DNA of 64,000 nt from Nitrospira japonica. GTDB taxonomy: Bacteria > Nitrospirota > Nitrospiria > Nitrospirales > Nitrospiraceae. The DNA lies in contig NZ_LT828648.1 of NCBI RefSeq assembly GCF_900169565.1, positions 2,048,876 through 2,112,875 on the forward strand, given 5' to 3'. This document shows positions 1-7,944 of this stretch, in pieces (the stretch's first letter is position 1; each line of letters begins with the position of its first letter). Under the pieces are notes generated by a model that worked only from the letters and a program-made list of their open reading frames with translations, ran no database searches and was not told the DNA's origin. The position numbers and the translations under genes were made by a program.

Positions 1-789
1 CAACAGTTCCTCTCCCTGATCCGTCATCAGATAGATCACGGCGTAGGCGCCGAACGTAAACATCCAATAACCAGGCAGCCAACCCAGCAATGCCCCGACA
101 CCCAAGAACAGGGTCATGACGGCGAGCGTCGCCTGGATGGCCAGGATCAGCGAGAGCCTGGGAAATCCGACCGGGTGGGCGAGCACGGCGGCGAGGCGGC
201 GGCCGTTGATCTCCTGCTCGCCTGTCAGGCGCGAGGCGAGCAGGAGACGGTCTCGAAAGAGCGATCTCGGGGTCAATTCTTGAACGAGGCGCCGGCGAGC
301 CTCCCATTGCGCCTCGGACGGCGGCTGCGTCAACAGCCATGAGGTCAGACGATCGCGTCCGTGGTCCGAAACGGTGGTGTCGATCAGATGCAGCAGGGAA
401 TGCGGGCCGGTCAAATCGAGATCATTGGCATAGGCATGTGACTCCGGACGGCTTCCCGGAGGCAATGGCACGGCGGACCAGTCCAGCCTGATCCGTGCCA
501 AGTGGACCGACTTGAGCGTATGCCACAGGCGCAGTCTGTGAATCCGCTGCTCAAGCCTGCTATGATTGGAGGCCACCAGCACGAACAATGCGACGAACCC
601 GCCCAAGGCCAGGTTGCCGGTCTGATACCAGGCGGTCTTATAGAGCGTGACCGTGCAGACCAGGCCGGTGAGGAAGATCGCCAGGCGCCACTTCGTGTAG
701 GCTGAGCTGGCTCTTGCGCCCCGCGCAATCAGGCGATCAATCTGGCCCAGAAGCCGCTGCAGTTGGGCTGCGCGCGAGAATGCCGTCAT
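1..789 (-). CDS. MutS-related membrane protein, 3' end cut by window edge
   Basis: An open frame of 263 codons runs from ATG at 789 off the left edge. The N-terminus has two hydrophobic stretches after about 30 residues. It is followed by a segment of the type DLDLTG..SLLHLID....GRDRLTSWLL, then a run like RRRLVQEL.PRSLFR, and a further hydrophobic pair. This arrangement matches the membrane-anchored MutS-related ATPases, which keep the MutS lever/clamp and ATPase parts but are not classical mismatch repair enzymes. The ATPase domain (Walker A/B) would lie beyond the window, so catalytic competence cannot be judged. The gene is divergent from prmA with almost no space between the start codons, so its promoter must lie inside the prmA 5' region. 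Family assignment rests on recalled motif spacing; cellular role unknown. Confidence 0.7.
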   Translation of the reverse strand, partial: MTAFSRAAQLQRLLGQIDRLIARGARASSAYTKWRLAIFLTGLVCTVTLYKTAWYQTGNLALGGFVALFVLVASNHSRLEQRIHRLRLWHTLKSVHLARIRLDWSAVPLPPGSRPESHAYANDLDLTGPHSLLHLIDTTVSDHGRDRLTSWLLTQPPSEAQWEARRRLVQELTPRSLFRDRLLLASRLTGEQEINGRRLAAVLAHPVGFPRLSLILAIQATLAVMTLFLGVGALLGWLPGYWMFTFGAYAVIYLMTDQGEELL

Positions 790-818
790 AGGTGATGGGA
801 CCTTACTGGAAGCCCGAC

Positions 819-1691
819 ATGCCGTCAACGCCTTCCGACTGGATAGACGTACGAATCCTCTCCTGTCCCGCCGCCAGTGAATTTTTGGGACTGCTCGACG
901 ATCCGGACGTCGGCGGCGTGTGGGAAGACGGCGAGTCGCTGCATCTTTACTGGCCGACTCTTCGATGGTCTTCCGAGCGGTTGGATCGGGTGAGGCTCAC
1001 GCTGCGCCGGCTGCGCGGAGAAGAGCAACTGCTTCCGGAGATTCGGATCGATTCGCTGCCCCATCAGGATTGGAACCGCCAATGGGCCGAATCGGTCAAG
1101 CCGCTTAGGATCGGCCGGCGTATCGTCATTCGGCCGAGTTGGGAAGCGGCGGAGGTCCAGGCCGATCACGTTGAAATCGTGCTCGATCCCAAACAAGCCT
1201 TCGGGACCGGTCATCATGCCACGACCAGGATGTTGCTGGAATGGCTCGAAACGCTGGCTCTGGATGGAGCGACCGTGCTCGACGTGGGGACCGGCAGCGG
1301 AATTCTGGCCATGGTCGCGCTACGGCTCGGCGCCGTGCGGGCGGTTGGGTTCGACGACGATCCTGTCGCCGTCGAATGCGCACAGGACTATGCGCGCGAT
1401 AACCGGTTCGGTGAGGAGCTCACGCTGGGTTGCGGAACTCTGGCGCGGGGAGAACGGTTCGACCTCGTCCTTGCAAATCTGGACGCCGCCACCTTGACGA
1501 GCTTGACTGACGAATTGGCGGTGGCAACCGGACGCAGGTTGCTCGTCTCGGGCCTGTTGGTCGATCAACGCGGGGAGATTGCCGAGGGGTTTGCGCGCGC
1601 CGGATTGTACCAGGGCGGGGTGCGCGAGCTTGATGGTTGGACGGCCGTGGAATTTCTTCGTGCCGACGCCTGCGACGGACCGGAATCATGA
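819..1691 (+). CDS. prmA: Ribosomal protein L11 methyltransferase
   Basis: SAM-dependent methyltransferase that trimethylates ribosomal protein L11 in the cytoplasm. An N-terminal PrmA domain is followed by FGTGHHATT (substrate/SAM loop), DVGTGSGIL (SAM motif I) and ANLDAATL (motif IV, where most PrmA proteins have NI/NL). The protein is about 290 residues, normal for the family. The frame is open from GTG 792. I prefer ATG 819 because the PrmA-like sequence (SDWIDVRI) begins just after it and the earlier codons would leave only 2 bp to the divergent gene. The stop overlaps the next gene as ATGA, so the MOSC gene is probably translationally coupled. Confidence 0.9.
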   Translation: MPSTPSDWIDVRILSCPAASEFLGLLDDPDVGGVWEDGESLHLYWPTLRWSSERLDRVRLTLRRLRGEEQLLPEIRIDSLPHQDWNRQWAESVKPLRIGRRIVIRPSWEAAEVQADHVEIVLDPKQAFGTGHHATTRMLLEWLETLALDGATVLDVGTGSGILAMVALRLGAVRAVGFDDDPVAVECAQDYARDNRFGEELTLGCGTLARGERFDLVLANLDAATLTSLTDELAVATGRRLLVSGLLVDQRGEIAEGFARAGLYQGGVRELDGWTAVEFLRADACDGPES

Positions 1692-2176
1692 ACGGATCGA
1701 GCAGCCCGTCTTATCCACATGTGCATCAGATCAACGTCTCCGACGGAGGGATTCCCAAACATCCCCTGCTTGAAGCTTTCGTGGGGAAGGACGGCCTGGC
1801 GGGTGATGCGCAGCGTAATCGAAAGCTTCACGGCGGACCCGAGCGGGCGGTCTGTTTGTATTCGCTCGATCTGATCGAACGACTCCAGGATGAAGGCCAT
1901 CCTATCGATCCCGGTTCTTCGGGTGAAAATCTGACGTTGGCCGGACTTGAATGGTCCGGCTTGGGACCGGGAGCCAAGCTCAGGATCGGACCGGAGGTCG
2001 AGTTGGAGATTGCCAGCTATTGTGCCCCGTGCGAACTGAACGCCCAATGGTTCCGTGACCGGGACATCAGCCGGATTCACCAGAACAACAATCCGGGATG
2101 GAGCCGTCTTTATGCCCGTGTGCTGCAAAGCGGTGTCGTCAGGCCTGGCGATGCCGTTGAGATTCTGAAGCGCTGA
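1688..2176 (+). CDS. MOSC domain-containing protein
   Basis: Protein of 162 residues starting at the ATG that overlaps the prmA stop (ATGA); a longer in-frame start at 1637 inside prmA is unlikely. The MOSC beta-barrel signature is visible: HGGPERAVCLY near residue 40, GENLTL near 75, and the conserved cysteine in SYCAPC near 115. MOSC domains are the sulfur-carrier modules of molybdenum-cofactor sulfurases and YiiM-like proteins that handle Mo-cofactor or N-hydroxylated substrates. A Mo-dependent organism (NxrA is a molybdopterin enzyme) makes such a role plausible, but substrate and partner cannot be read from sequence. Confidence 0.85.
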   Translation: MNGSSSPSYPHVHQINVSDGGIPKHPLLEAFVGKDGLAGDAQRNRKLHGGPERAVCLYSLDLIERLQDEGHPIDPGSSGENLTLAGLEWSGLGPGAKLRIGPEVELEIASYCAPCELNAQWFRDRDISRIHQNNNPGWSRLYARVLQSGVVRPGDAVEILKR

Positions 2177-2273
2177 TGGCCGATGGCGTATGGCAAGAGC
2201 AGGAAGCGGCTCCCGGGACTGCATGCTTCGCGCACGTGCTATTTGCGACCAGCCATACACTCGTGGAGTGTGA

Positions 2274-2936
2274 ATGATGGATCGTATTCTGGAACCAGAG
2301 CTGATGGAAGACGACGAGCAAGTCGTCGCCTACGCCAATGCCGACTTTGCCGAGGAGAATCAGGGATTCGTCGATCGGTTTAAGGAGTACTTCCCAGACT
2401 TCACGGCGGGTCATATCCTCGACCTCGGATGCGGTCCCGGTGATATTCCGATCAGGCTGGCGAAGGCCTTTCCCGGGTGCCGCGTGACCGGAATCGATGC
2501 GTCGGCGCCCATGATCCGGTTTGCAGAGCGTGCCGTTCAATCAGAAGGATTGCAGGATCGGATTGCCTTCCAATGCGAACGGTTCGAACGTCTGGCCGGG
2601 GCCAATATCGTCGAGGCGGCGGTGTCCAACAGCCTGCTGCATCATCTGCCCAACCCGCTTCAATTCTGGAACAAGCTGCGGCAACTCGTGAAGCCCGGCT
2701 CCCCTGTGCTCGTCATGGATCTCCTGAGGCCGGATTCCCCGGAAGAAGCCCGAGTGATCGTCGATCGTTACGCGTCCGGCGAACCGGACGTCTTGCGCCG
2801 CGACTTCTATAATTCACTGCTCGCCGCCTTCACCGAGGATGAAATCACGTCCCAGCTGGCCCGCATGAACTTGACCCGCCTCCTGATCGACGTCGTGGAT
2901 GATCGTCATTGGGTGGTCGGGGGCATCATCCATTGA
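2274..2936 (+). CDS. Class I SAM-dependent methyltransferase
   Basis: Protein of 220 residues with a Rossmann methyltransferase core: motif I LDLGCGPGD near residue 47, acidic end of strand 2 at GIDASAPM, and the post-motif segment SNSLLHHLPNP typical of UbiE/Methyltransf_25 members. No substrate-specific motif is recognisable, so the acceptor is unknown. ATG 2274 and ATG 2277 are both possible starts, with a weak GTGGAG element upstream. The gene follows the MOSC gene after about 100 bp and precedes the SUMF1-fold gene in the same direction. Confidence 0.85.
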   Translation: MMDRILEPELMEDDEQVVAYANADFAEENQGFVDRFKEYFPDFTAGHILDLGCGPGDIPIRLAKAFPGCRVTGIDASAPMIRFAERAVQSEGLQDRIAFQCERFERLAGANIVEAAVSNSLLHHLPNPLQFWNKLRQLVKPGSPVLVMDLLRPDSPEEARVIVDRYASGEPDVLRRDFYNSLLAAFTEDEITSQLARMNLTRLLIDVVDDRHWVVGGIIH

Positions 2937-2953
2937 TCAGGAGGAGGAAAACG

Positions 2954-3829
2954 ATATCTGTCCCACCCATCCAGCCCCGTCGCGCTGAAGCGCATCCCGT
3001 CCCGAACGGCGTTCCCGGTCGTCTTTCAGCGAATTCCCGTGCGGCCTTGCCTGGTGAAAGGCTCGTCTCGGTTTATGAGATTGCCGACGCCCAGCTCGAC
3101 CGGCTTCGCAAGTCCAAAGATGCCGTCGCTGTACCGGTGCCCGATACTCCAATGGTGGCGGTGACGGAAGGTGAGTTTGTCATGGGTGCCGACGGGACGC
3201 AGGCGCTGGAAGACGAGCGGCCGGCCCATCGGCCCTGGCTTGCGGCCTTCTCCATCGATGTGCATGAGGTTACGACGGCTCACTATGCCGAGTTTCTGAA
3301 GGCCTCCGGACGCCCAGCGCCCTGGCAGTGGGAAACGGTCGAGCTCTCCCGTCACGGTGATCGTCCCGTGATCGGCGTGGACTGGGCCGATGCGGACGCC
3401 TACTGCCGGTGGAGGGGGAAACGGCTGCCGACTGAAGCAGAATGGGAAAAGGCCGCGCGAGGGACCGACGGTCGTCTCTATCCGTGGGGCAATCAAGGCC
3501 CTGTTCCGGATCTGGCCAATTTCGCGCTCGGAGCTCGATTCAGTTACAGCCAAGTCCTCATGCCGGTCCATTCATACGAGCGCGGGAAGAGTCCGTTCGG
3601 CGCCTTGCAGATGGCGGGCAATGTCTACGAATGGGTGCAGGATTGGTACGGGGCGAACTACTACGAGCTGTCATCCGATCGTAATCCGACCGGTCCGGAT
3701 CAGGGGCAATTCAAAGTACTGCGAGGCGGCTCCTGGTCTGATCTCCCCAAGTATTTGCTCACCTACGGACGGTTCAAACTTCCGCCGGAGACAAGGAACA
3801 GCTATACCGGCTTCCGCTGCGCCAAATAA
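2954..3829 (+). CDS. SUMF1/FGE-sulfatase-fold protein lacking the catalytic Cys pair
   Basis: The C-terminal about 230 residues are a formylglycine-generating-enzyme fold. Markers are EGEFVMG, DERPAH, DVHEVT, a WADADAYCRWRGKRLPTEAEWE block, YPWGN, GNVYEWVQDWY, LRGGSW and the terminal GFRCAK. True FGE enzymes carry a Cys-x4-Cys pair about 25 residues before the final GFRCA; the equivalent stretch here (TYGRFKLPPE) has none. It is therefore more likely a binding or EgtB/NirV-like member than a sulfatase activator. The start is unresolved: the frame is open from TTG 2909, but a perfect AGGAGGAGG ribosome site at 2939-2947 is followed in frame by ATA at 2954, with no ATG or GTG nearby. TTG 3047 is another option. 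Confidence 0.75.
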   Translation: MSVPPIQPRRAEAHPVPNGVPGRLSANSRAALPGERLVSVYEIADAQLDRLRKSKDAVAVPVPDTPMVAVTEGEFVMGADGTQALEDERPAHRPWLAAFSIDVHEVTTAHYAEFLKASGRPAPWQWETVELSRHGDRPVIGVDWADADAYCRWRGKRLPTEAEWEKAARGTDGRLYPWGNQGPVPDLANFALGARFSYSQVLMPVHSYERGKSPFGALQMAGNVYEWVQDWYGANYYELSSDRNPTGPDQGQFKVLRGGSWSDLPKYLLTYGRFKLPPETRNSYTGFRCAK

Positions 3830-3887
3830 CAAGACGCTGAAATAGACGGTCTTCTCACCCACCCTTCCATTCCGCCCTTATCTCAAA

Positions 3888-3930
3888 GGGGACAGACACC
3901 GCGCGGACGCGGGAAAGGGTGTCAGTCCCC
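3888..3930. repeat. REP-like inverted repeat
   Basis: GGGGACAGACACC (3888-3900) faces GGTGTCAGTCCCC (3918-3930) with a 17-nt loop. Twelve of thirteen positions pair. The sequence type (GGGGACAGACACC) resembles the REP elements mobilised by TnpA-REP (Y1 transposase) proteins in many bacteria. It lies between two convergent genes and could also act as a bidirectional terminator. Confidence 0.6.
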
Positions 3931-3971
3931 TCTCGCTGCAGACGCTACGGGTACCCACGGAAGGGTCTTGC

Positions 3972-5012
3972 TCAGTAGATACTCTTGTGGACTTCGGCGG
4001 ACAGCCCGCTTGTATTCCCCGCGTTGTCGTAGGCGGATAGGGCAAAGTAGTACGTCTGTCCCTGCGGTAGGTTATTGAGCGTGTACGTGGTGACTCGGCC
4101 GATCGTGAAGGGCGAACCCGGATAGCTGTAGGTCCCGGACCTGGTCCCGACGTAGACTTTGTAGCCTGCCAGGTCGTTCTCCGTGCCGATATTCCAAGAC
4201 AGAATCGCATTGCCCGTTTTCTGGACAGGGGCCGGTGCGTTGGACGGCTGGTTCGACGAAGGGGTGCTGGTCTGGGGATTTGGCGTCGAGCCACCGGACG
4301 AAGAGCTTGGCGGGGGATTGGAAGATGTGCTCGGGGCCGTCTGGGGCGTCGACTTGGGGGCTGTCGGAGCAGTGCTCGACGGGGTGACGACCGGAGGCAG
4401 GGGAGCGTGAACCAGATTCACCAGACCACGGATGTTGAAGAGGTTCAGCGCGGCGCGCGAGCCGCCGTATCCGTTGCTCGATCCGGTCCCGCTCGCCGCG
4501 ATCGGTTGGACCGGATGCGCAACCGCCATAGGTTGCTGAGCCGCTTGGATCGGACCCGCTGCGGCAATAGGAACAGTTCGGGACGTGCTGGAGAGGTTGA
4601 TAGCGCTGGCCGGCCTCTGACCGGGTCCAACCGAGACGACCGGAACGGGTTGGACAGCCGGGATTGAATTGGTTTGAGACTGGCTTTGCCGGGCAGAGCC
4701 CGGGGTCGTGGTTTGGGTTTCGGCGATCACCTGGATCCGTTCGACAGCGGGATACTTGGCTAGCTTGCGAGGCAAAGACGCAGATGGTGCACTGGCAGCG
4801 CCGGGATCAGCCTGATTTTCCAGGGATGAAACGGACGCCATGGCACGCATCTTCTCGGCGACTGGCCTGAGAATCAAGCTGTGACGTGTTCCTACCGCGG
4901 GGTCAGCTCCAAACGCCGGTGCCGCGGCCGAAAGGATGGCCAGACAAGCCACCAGATCGCGCAAGGTCGGCGTCTTGATTGAGAATAGATTTCGGGCTCG
5001 GCAGGTGATCAT
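3972..5012 (-). CDS. Secreted fibronectin type III domain protein
   Basis: Protein of 346 residues. An N-terminal signal peptide (hydrophobic ACLAILSAAAPAFGA, cleavage near AFGA-DP) is followed by about 220 residues rich in Ser, Pro, Thr and Ala with low complexity. A C-terminal FN3 domain of about 85 residues follows, visible from ILSWN...DLAGYKVYVG through LPQGQTYYFALSAYD. The layout (signal, flexible linker, single FN3) suggests a surface or periplasmic binding protein. No enzymatic motif is seen. It is a single gene, with a 227-bp space upstream that should hold its promoter. The low-complexity linker makes homology searches unreliable outside the FN3 part. Confidence 0.8.
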   Translation of the reverse strand: MITCRARNLFSIKTPTLRDLVACLAILSAAAPAFGADPAVGTRHSLILRPVAEKMRAMASVSSLENQADPGAASAPSASLPRKLAKYPAVERIQVIAETQTTTPGSARQSQSQTNSIPAVQPVPVVSVGPGQRPASAINLSSTSRTVPIAAAGPIQAAQQPMAVAHPVQPIAASGTGSSNGYGGSRAALNLFNIRGLVNLVHAPLPPVVTPSSTAPTAPKSTPQTAPSTSSNPPPSSSSGGSTPNPQTSTPSSNQPSNAPAPVQKTGNAILSWNIGTENDLAGYKVYVGTRSGTYSYPGSPFTIGRVTTYTLNNLPQGQTYYFALSAYDNAGNTSGLSAEVHKSIY

Positions 5013-5239
5013 GTGCGGAGATGTCCCGAGTTCGTTTCACGCGGTCATCGCAATGAGCGTGCCGAATCTCTGTCTGACGGAGCCGAAACAGCTGTGTCAT
5101 CGCTCTGACACGGAAGTCTGCAATTTGACGCGAAAATTCCCATTCGGTCGCAAATGATGGCTTTATGACAGCCGCGACGCGGATGGGTCCCCGTGGAGGA
5201 AAGCGCCTGCGAGAAGTACCAATACGAACGGATTGGTCG

Positions 5240-5689
5240 TCAATCCAGAAGGAGCGCAACAAGGAGGAGGAGGGTCAAGAGAGAAAGTACGGAGAGATAG
5301 AACGTCCCGCTGCGATCGCCCAGCCACGCGGTTTTCCAGCTATCCGGGTACAGGGTCTGATTCTCGACGATCAAGCCTTCTTCGTAGAAGCCCAGGGCCT
5401 GTTCAATCTGGATCAGCACCTGTTTGGCCAACCGATGCCGGTATTGTTGCTGCAAGACCAGCGCGCAAAATAGACCGCACCAGGTCAGGCCCACGACTCC
5501 CAACAAGACGGTCTCAGCCGAGGACATCCGGTGCTTTTGGGGACTGAGGAGGAGAGCGAACAGCATCGCGATGAGCCCGAACGAGCCCAGCGCCGTCAGG
5601 CGCATCATCTGCTCACGGCGTTTATAGACCTCGTCTTTGTACAGGGGATAGATGACCGTCAAAACCTGCTGAACGCCTTCCGACAGCAT
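5240..5689 (-). CDS. Three-TM membrane protein of unknown function
   Basis: Protein of 149 residues using ATG 5689 (MLSEGVQQV); the frame is open further, but that would overlap the hydrolase gene upstream. Two hydrophobic segments lie near residues 30-48 and 58-82 and a third at the extreme C-terminus (LSLLTLLLLVALLLD). Between them is a cytoplasmic or periplasmic region of about 45 residues. No family recognised. It starts 8 bp after the stop of the alpha/beta hydrolase, so the two are likely co-transcribed. Confidence 0.65.
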   Translation of the reverse strand: MLSEGVQQVLTVIYPLYKDEVYKRREQMMRLTALGSFGLIAMLFALLLSPQKHRMSSAETVLLGVVGLTWCGLFCALVLQQQYRHRLAKQVLIQIEQALGFYEEGLIVENQTLYPDSWKTAWLGDRSGTFYLSVLSLLTLLLLVALLLD

Positions 5690-5697
5690 GGAACGTC

Positions 5698-6471
5698 CTA
5701 AACTCGCGGTGGGGCAAGATGCAGAATCAGCCAATCGGCGATGGCGGTCGTCATGGTGCGAAAATCCTCGCCCCTGCTGAACTGATGGTCCGCACCGGGC
5801 AGAAGGTCAAGCCGCTTGGGTCCCTGTAACGCGTCCATCAATTGCCGGCTTTGATGGAGCGGCACCAACTCGTCGCAATCGCCTTGCACGATCAGGGTCG
5901 GGGCGGTGATACGGGTTGCCGGCTCATAGGCCACGCGCACGAGGCTGTCCTCATACAGGCGATAGTTGAGCCGCATGCGGTTCGGACCTCCATGAATGTC
6001 CGGAACCCTGTCCGTATCCTTCCAGCGGGCCAATTCTTCCACGCCAAATTCTAAGCGAAGCTCTTCGGCAAAATCCACTACCGGGCACTTGAGCCCCAAG
6101 CAGGAGATCGCCGGCCGTTCGGCGACCGCCAGGATTGCGACTAATCCGCCGAAGCTCGACCCCACCAGGCCGATGGGACCATGGCCGCGGGCGGCCACGA
6201 AATCCACCGCGGCTTTGGCTTGGCCGAGCGCCAGCGAGACGGTGATGTCCTCGAAACGGCCGTCGCTCTCGCCGTGACCGAAGAAATCGAATCGAAAGGT
6301 CGCGAAGCCCTGCTCATTGAACAGGCGGGTCAAGGTTTTATTGGTGGTGCTGTGTTTGTTGGAGAGAAACCCGTGGCAAAGCACTACTGTGCCACGAGCT
6401 TGCACCGGCGAGCTGAGGACCGCGGATACGTGATGTCCCAGGTCGTCCTGAATCGTTATCGTTTCTTCCAT
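5698..6471 (-). CDS. Alpha/beta hydrolase
   Basis: Protein of 257 residues with the complete catalytic layout of the alpha/beta hydrolase fold: oxyanion CHGFLSNK near residue 34, nucleophile elbow GSSFGG near 103, acid GDCDELVP near 197, and histidine GADHQFS near 227. The FFGHGES strand-4 motif is typical of the serine-aminopeptidase-like/monoglyceride-lipase-like clade. There is no signal peptide, so it is probably a cytoplasmic esterase or peptidase. Substrate unknown. It is first in a two-gene unit with the small membrane protein. Confidence 0.85.
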   Translation of the reverse strand: MEETITIQDDLGHHVSAVLSSPVQARGTVVLCHGFLSNKHSTTNKTLTRLFNEQGFATFRFDFFGHGESDGRFEDITVSLALGQAKAAVDFVAARGHGPIGLVGSSFGGLVAILAVAERPAISCLGLKCPVVDFAEELRLEFGVEELARWKDTDRVPDIHGGPNRMRLNYRLYEDSLVRVAYEPATRITAPTLIVQGDCDELVPLHQSRQLMDALQGPKRLDLLPGADHQFSRGEDFRTMTTAIADWLILHLAPPRV

Positions 6472-6524
6472 CTCATTGTATCCGTTTCAAGGTACTAGCG
6501 ACGGGCCACAGGCGCCGTCTCGGG

Positions 6525-7817
6525 TCACGCCGTGTCCTTGCCGGCCCGGGTGCTGAAGACCCAGGCAAGTTTGACCGAGAAGAGCGTGAGCGACGTCAGG
6601 AACAGGCCAAATGTGACCCACACCGCAGTCTGGACAACGACGGAACCGAGCGGTGCCGTCCACGTGAGTGAAGCCACCAGGCCAAGCCCCGCTGTTCCCA
6701 TGCTCAAGCCGACGACTTGCGCGACGCGCCATCGATTCATGATGCGGATGAGCATGTCGAGGTAGGGGCCGCGTTTCTTGTTGCTGGCGACCCGATGCGC
6801 GGCAAGCGTCACCGGGACCAAATGGGAGAGTGCGCCGAAAATCGTCTGCAGGACGAACCCGGTCAGCGCCGTATGTGTATAGGCTACGAGATGGAGCGTG
6901 CCGAACGGCAGGAAGGGATGCTCTCCCAGGTAATTGGCTGCGACCAGCAATCCCATGAACACGGCCAAGACCAGGAAGAACGTCGCGGTCAACAGATGGT
7001 CCGATGCGGCATCACCCGGACGGCTGGAAGCTCGCCAGGTGGCAAACAGGTTGAAGGCATAGAGACATACTGCGAGGGCGAGCGCGGTGCCGCCGATGAA
7101 CTCGATGGAGAGGGAAGAAAGGGCAAACCCGCTGATCAGCACCGCGATGCCTGCCGGCAGCAGGAAAAACACGAGCCTGGAAAGGCGCGGGTTGTGAAGC
7201 GGCTGTTGCAGGATCGTCGGAAGCAGGTTGTGCATCGTACCGACGATCGTTACCGTGACGAATCCCATGAGGTTTAAATGCAGGTGGACCAGCCTGGCCG
7301 AGCCGGTCCAGGCCGGCTGAATGACCTGCGCCGCCATGCCGATGCCCAGCGCGAGCCCGCCCGCCAGTGCCGCCAAGGCCAACGCGTAGTACCAGACATT
7401 CAGCGGCGGCCGGTTGACGCTTCGGCGTGCCTGTTGCCAGGTGTCTCGGCCCACCCAGAAGAAGGCCGCGAGTACAACACAGCCTGCCGCGGCCACCACC
7501 TGATAATTGCGGAACCCAAATCCTAAAACCAGCGCCAGGGCGCCGCCGTTCATGGCGGCGAAGAGCACGGGATGAGAGTCCCGCCGGTCCCGGCCGGTCA
7601 TCAACAGCGTGGACACAAAAGTCAGCATGGCCCCCATGATCATCTGCGCGACGCCGCCGACCAAGGCGCCGTGCACATGCACCAGTCTCAGTCCGGGCGG
7701 CAGCGGAGTGCCGCGGACCAATCCGATCAGCGAGGCCATCCCCAGCAACGAGGCGAGCAGCAGCCAGCCAAATCCGGTCATGATGAACGTCAGGGGGCGG
7801 CAGGCTGGGAAGGCCAT
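6525..7817 (-). CDS. 12-TM heme-copper oxidase subunit I-like / NnrS-like protein
   Basis: A 430-residue protein that is almost entirely membrane, with about 12 helices. Histidines cluster in three similar helices: VHVHGALVGG near residue 47, LVHLHLNLMGFV near 180, and YTHTALTGFV near 315 with GALSHLVP. Each follows a pattern H-x-x-L-x-G-x-V then G-x-x-x-x-L-P. This looks like a heme-binding integral membrane protein of the cytochrome oxidase subunit I / NnrS kind. The usual Tyr-His crosslink region and a partner subunit II or c-type cytochrome are not seen next to it, so it may not be a proton-pumping oxidase. Role uncertain; a heme/NO-related or electron-transfer function is inference. Confidence 0.6.
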   Translation of the reverse strand: MAFPACRPLTFIMTGFGWLLLASLLGMASLIGLVRGTPLPPGLRLVHVHGALVGGVAQMIMGAMLTFVSTLLMTGRDRRDSHPVLFAAMNGGALALVLGFGFRNYQVVAAAGCVVLAAFFWVGRDTWQQARRSVNRPPLNVWYYALALAALAGGLALGIGMAAQVIQPAWTGSARLVHLHLNLMGFVTVTIVGTMHNLLPTILQQPLHNPRLSRLVFFLLPAGIAVLISGFALSSLSIEFIGGTALALAVCLYAFNLFATWRASSRPGDAASDHLLTATFFLVLAVFMGLLVAANYLGEHPFLPFGTLHLVAYTHTALTGFVLQTIFGALSHLVPVTLAAHRVASNKKRGPYLDMLIRIMNRWRVAQVVGLSMGTAGLGLVASLTWTAPLGSVVVQTAVWVTFGLFLTSLTLFSVKLAWVFSTRAGKDTA

Positions 7818-7828
7818 CGATCGCTAGT

Positions 7829-7943
7829 AGGTTGTTGAAGAACTATTGTGTGACGCCAGCAATGCCGAGACAATCAGGCTCTCTGATTGAGGCAGAATGG
7901 CACGCAGGATGTCCAAAAAGCTGGCGGACTTTTTCAACATCCT
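7829..7943. repeat. MITE-like palindromic repeat element
   Basis: A 115-bp element with imperfect 15-bp terminal inverted repeats: AGGTTGTTGAAGAAC (7829-7843) and CTTTTTCAACATCCT (7929-7943), 12 of 15 pairing. It contains two internal hairpins: CAATCAG/CTGATTG at 7871-7877 and 7883-7889, and AGGATGTCCAAAAAG/CTTTTTCAACATCCT at 7906-7943. The AGGATGTTGAAAAAGTCC-type ends resemble a repeat I recall as common in Nitrospira genomes. It sits immediately after the thiD stop and could terminate thiD transcription. Confidence 0.6.
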
Positions 7944-7944
7944 G

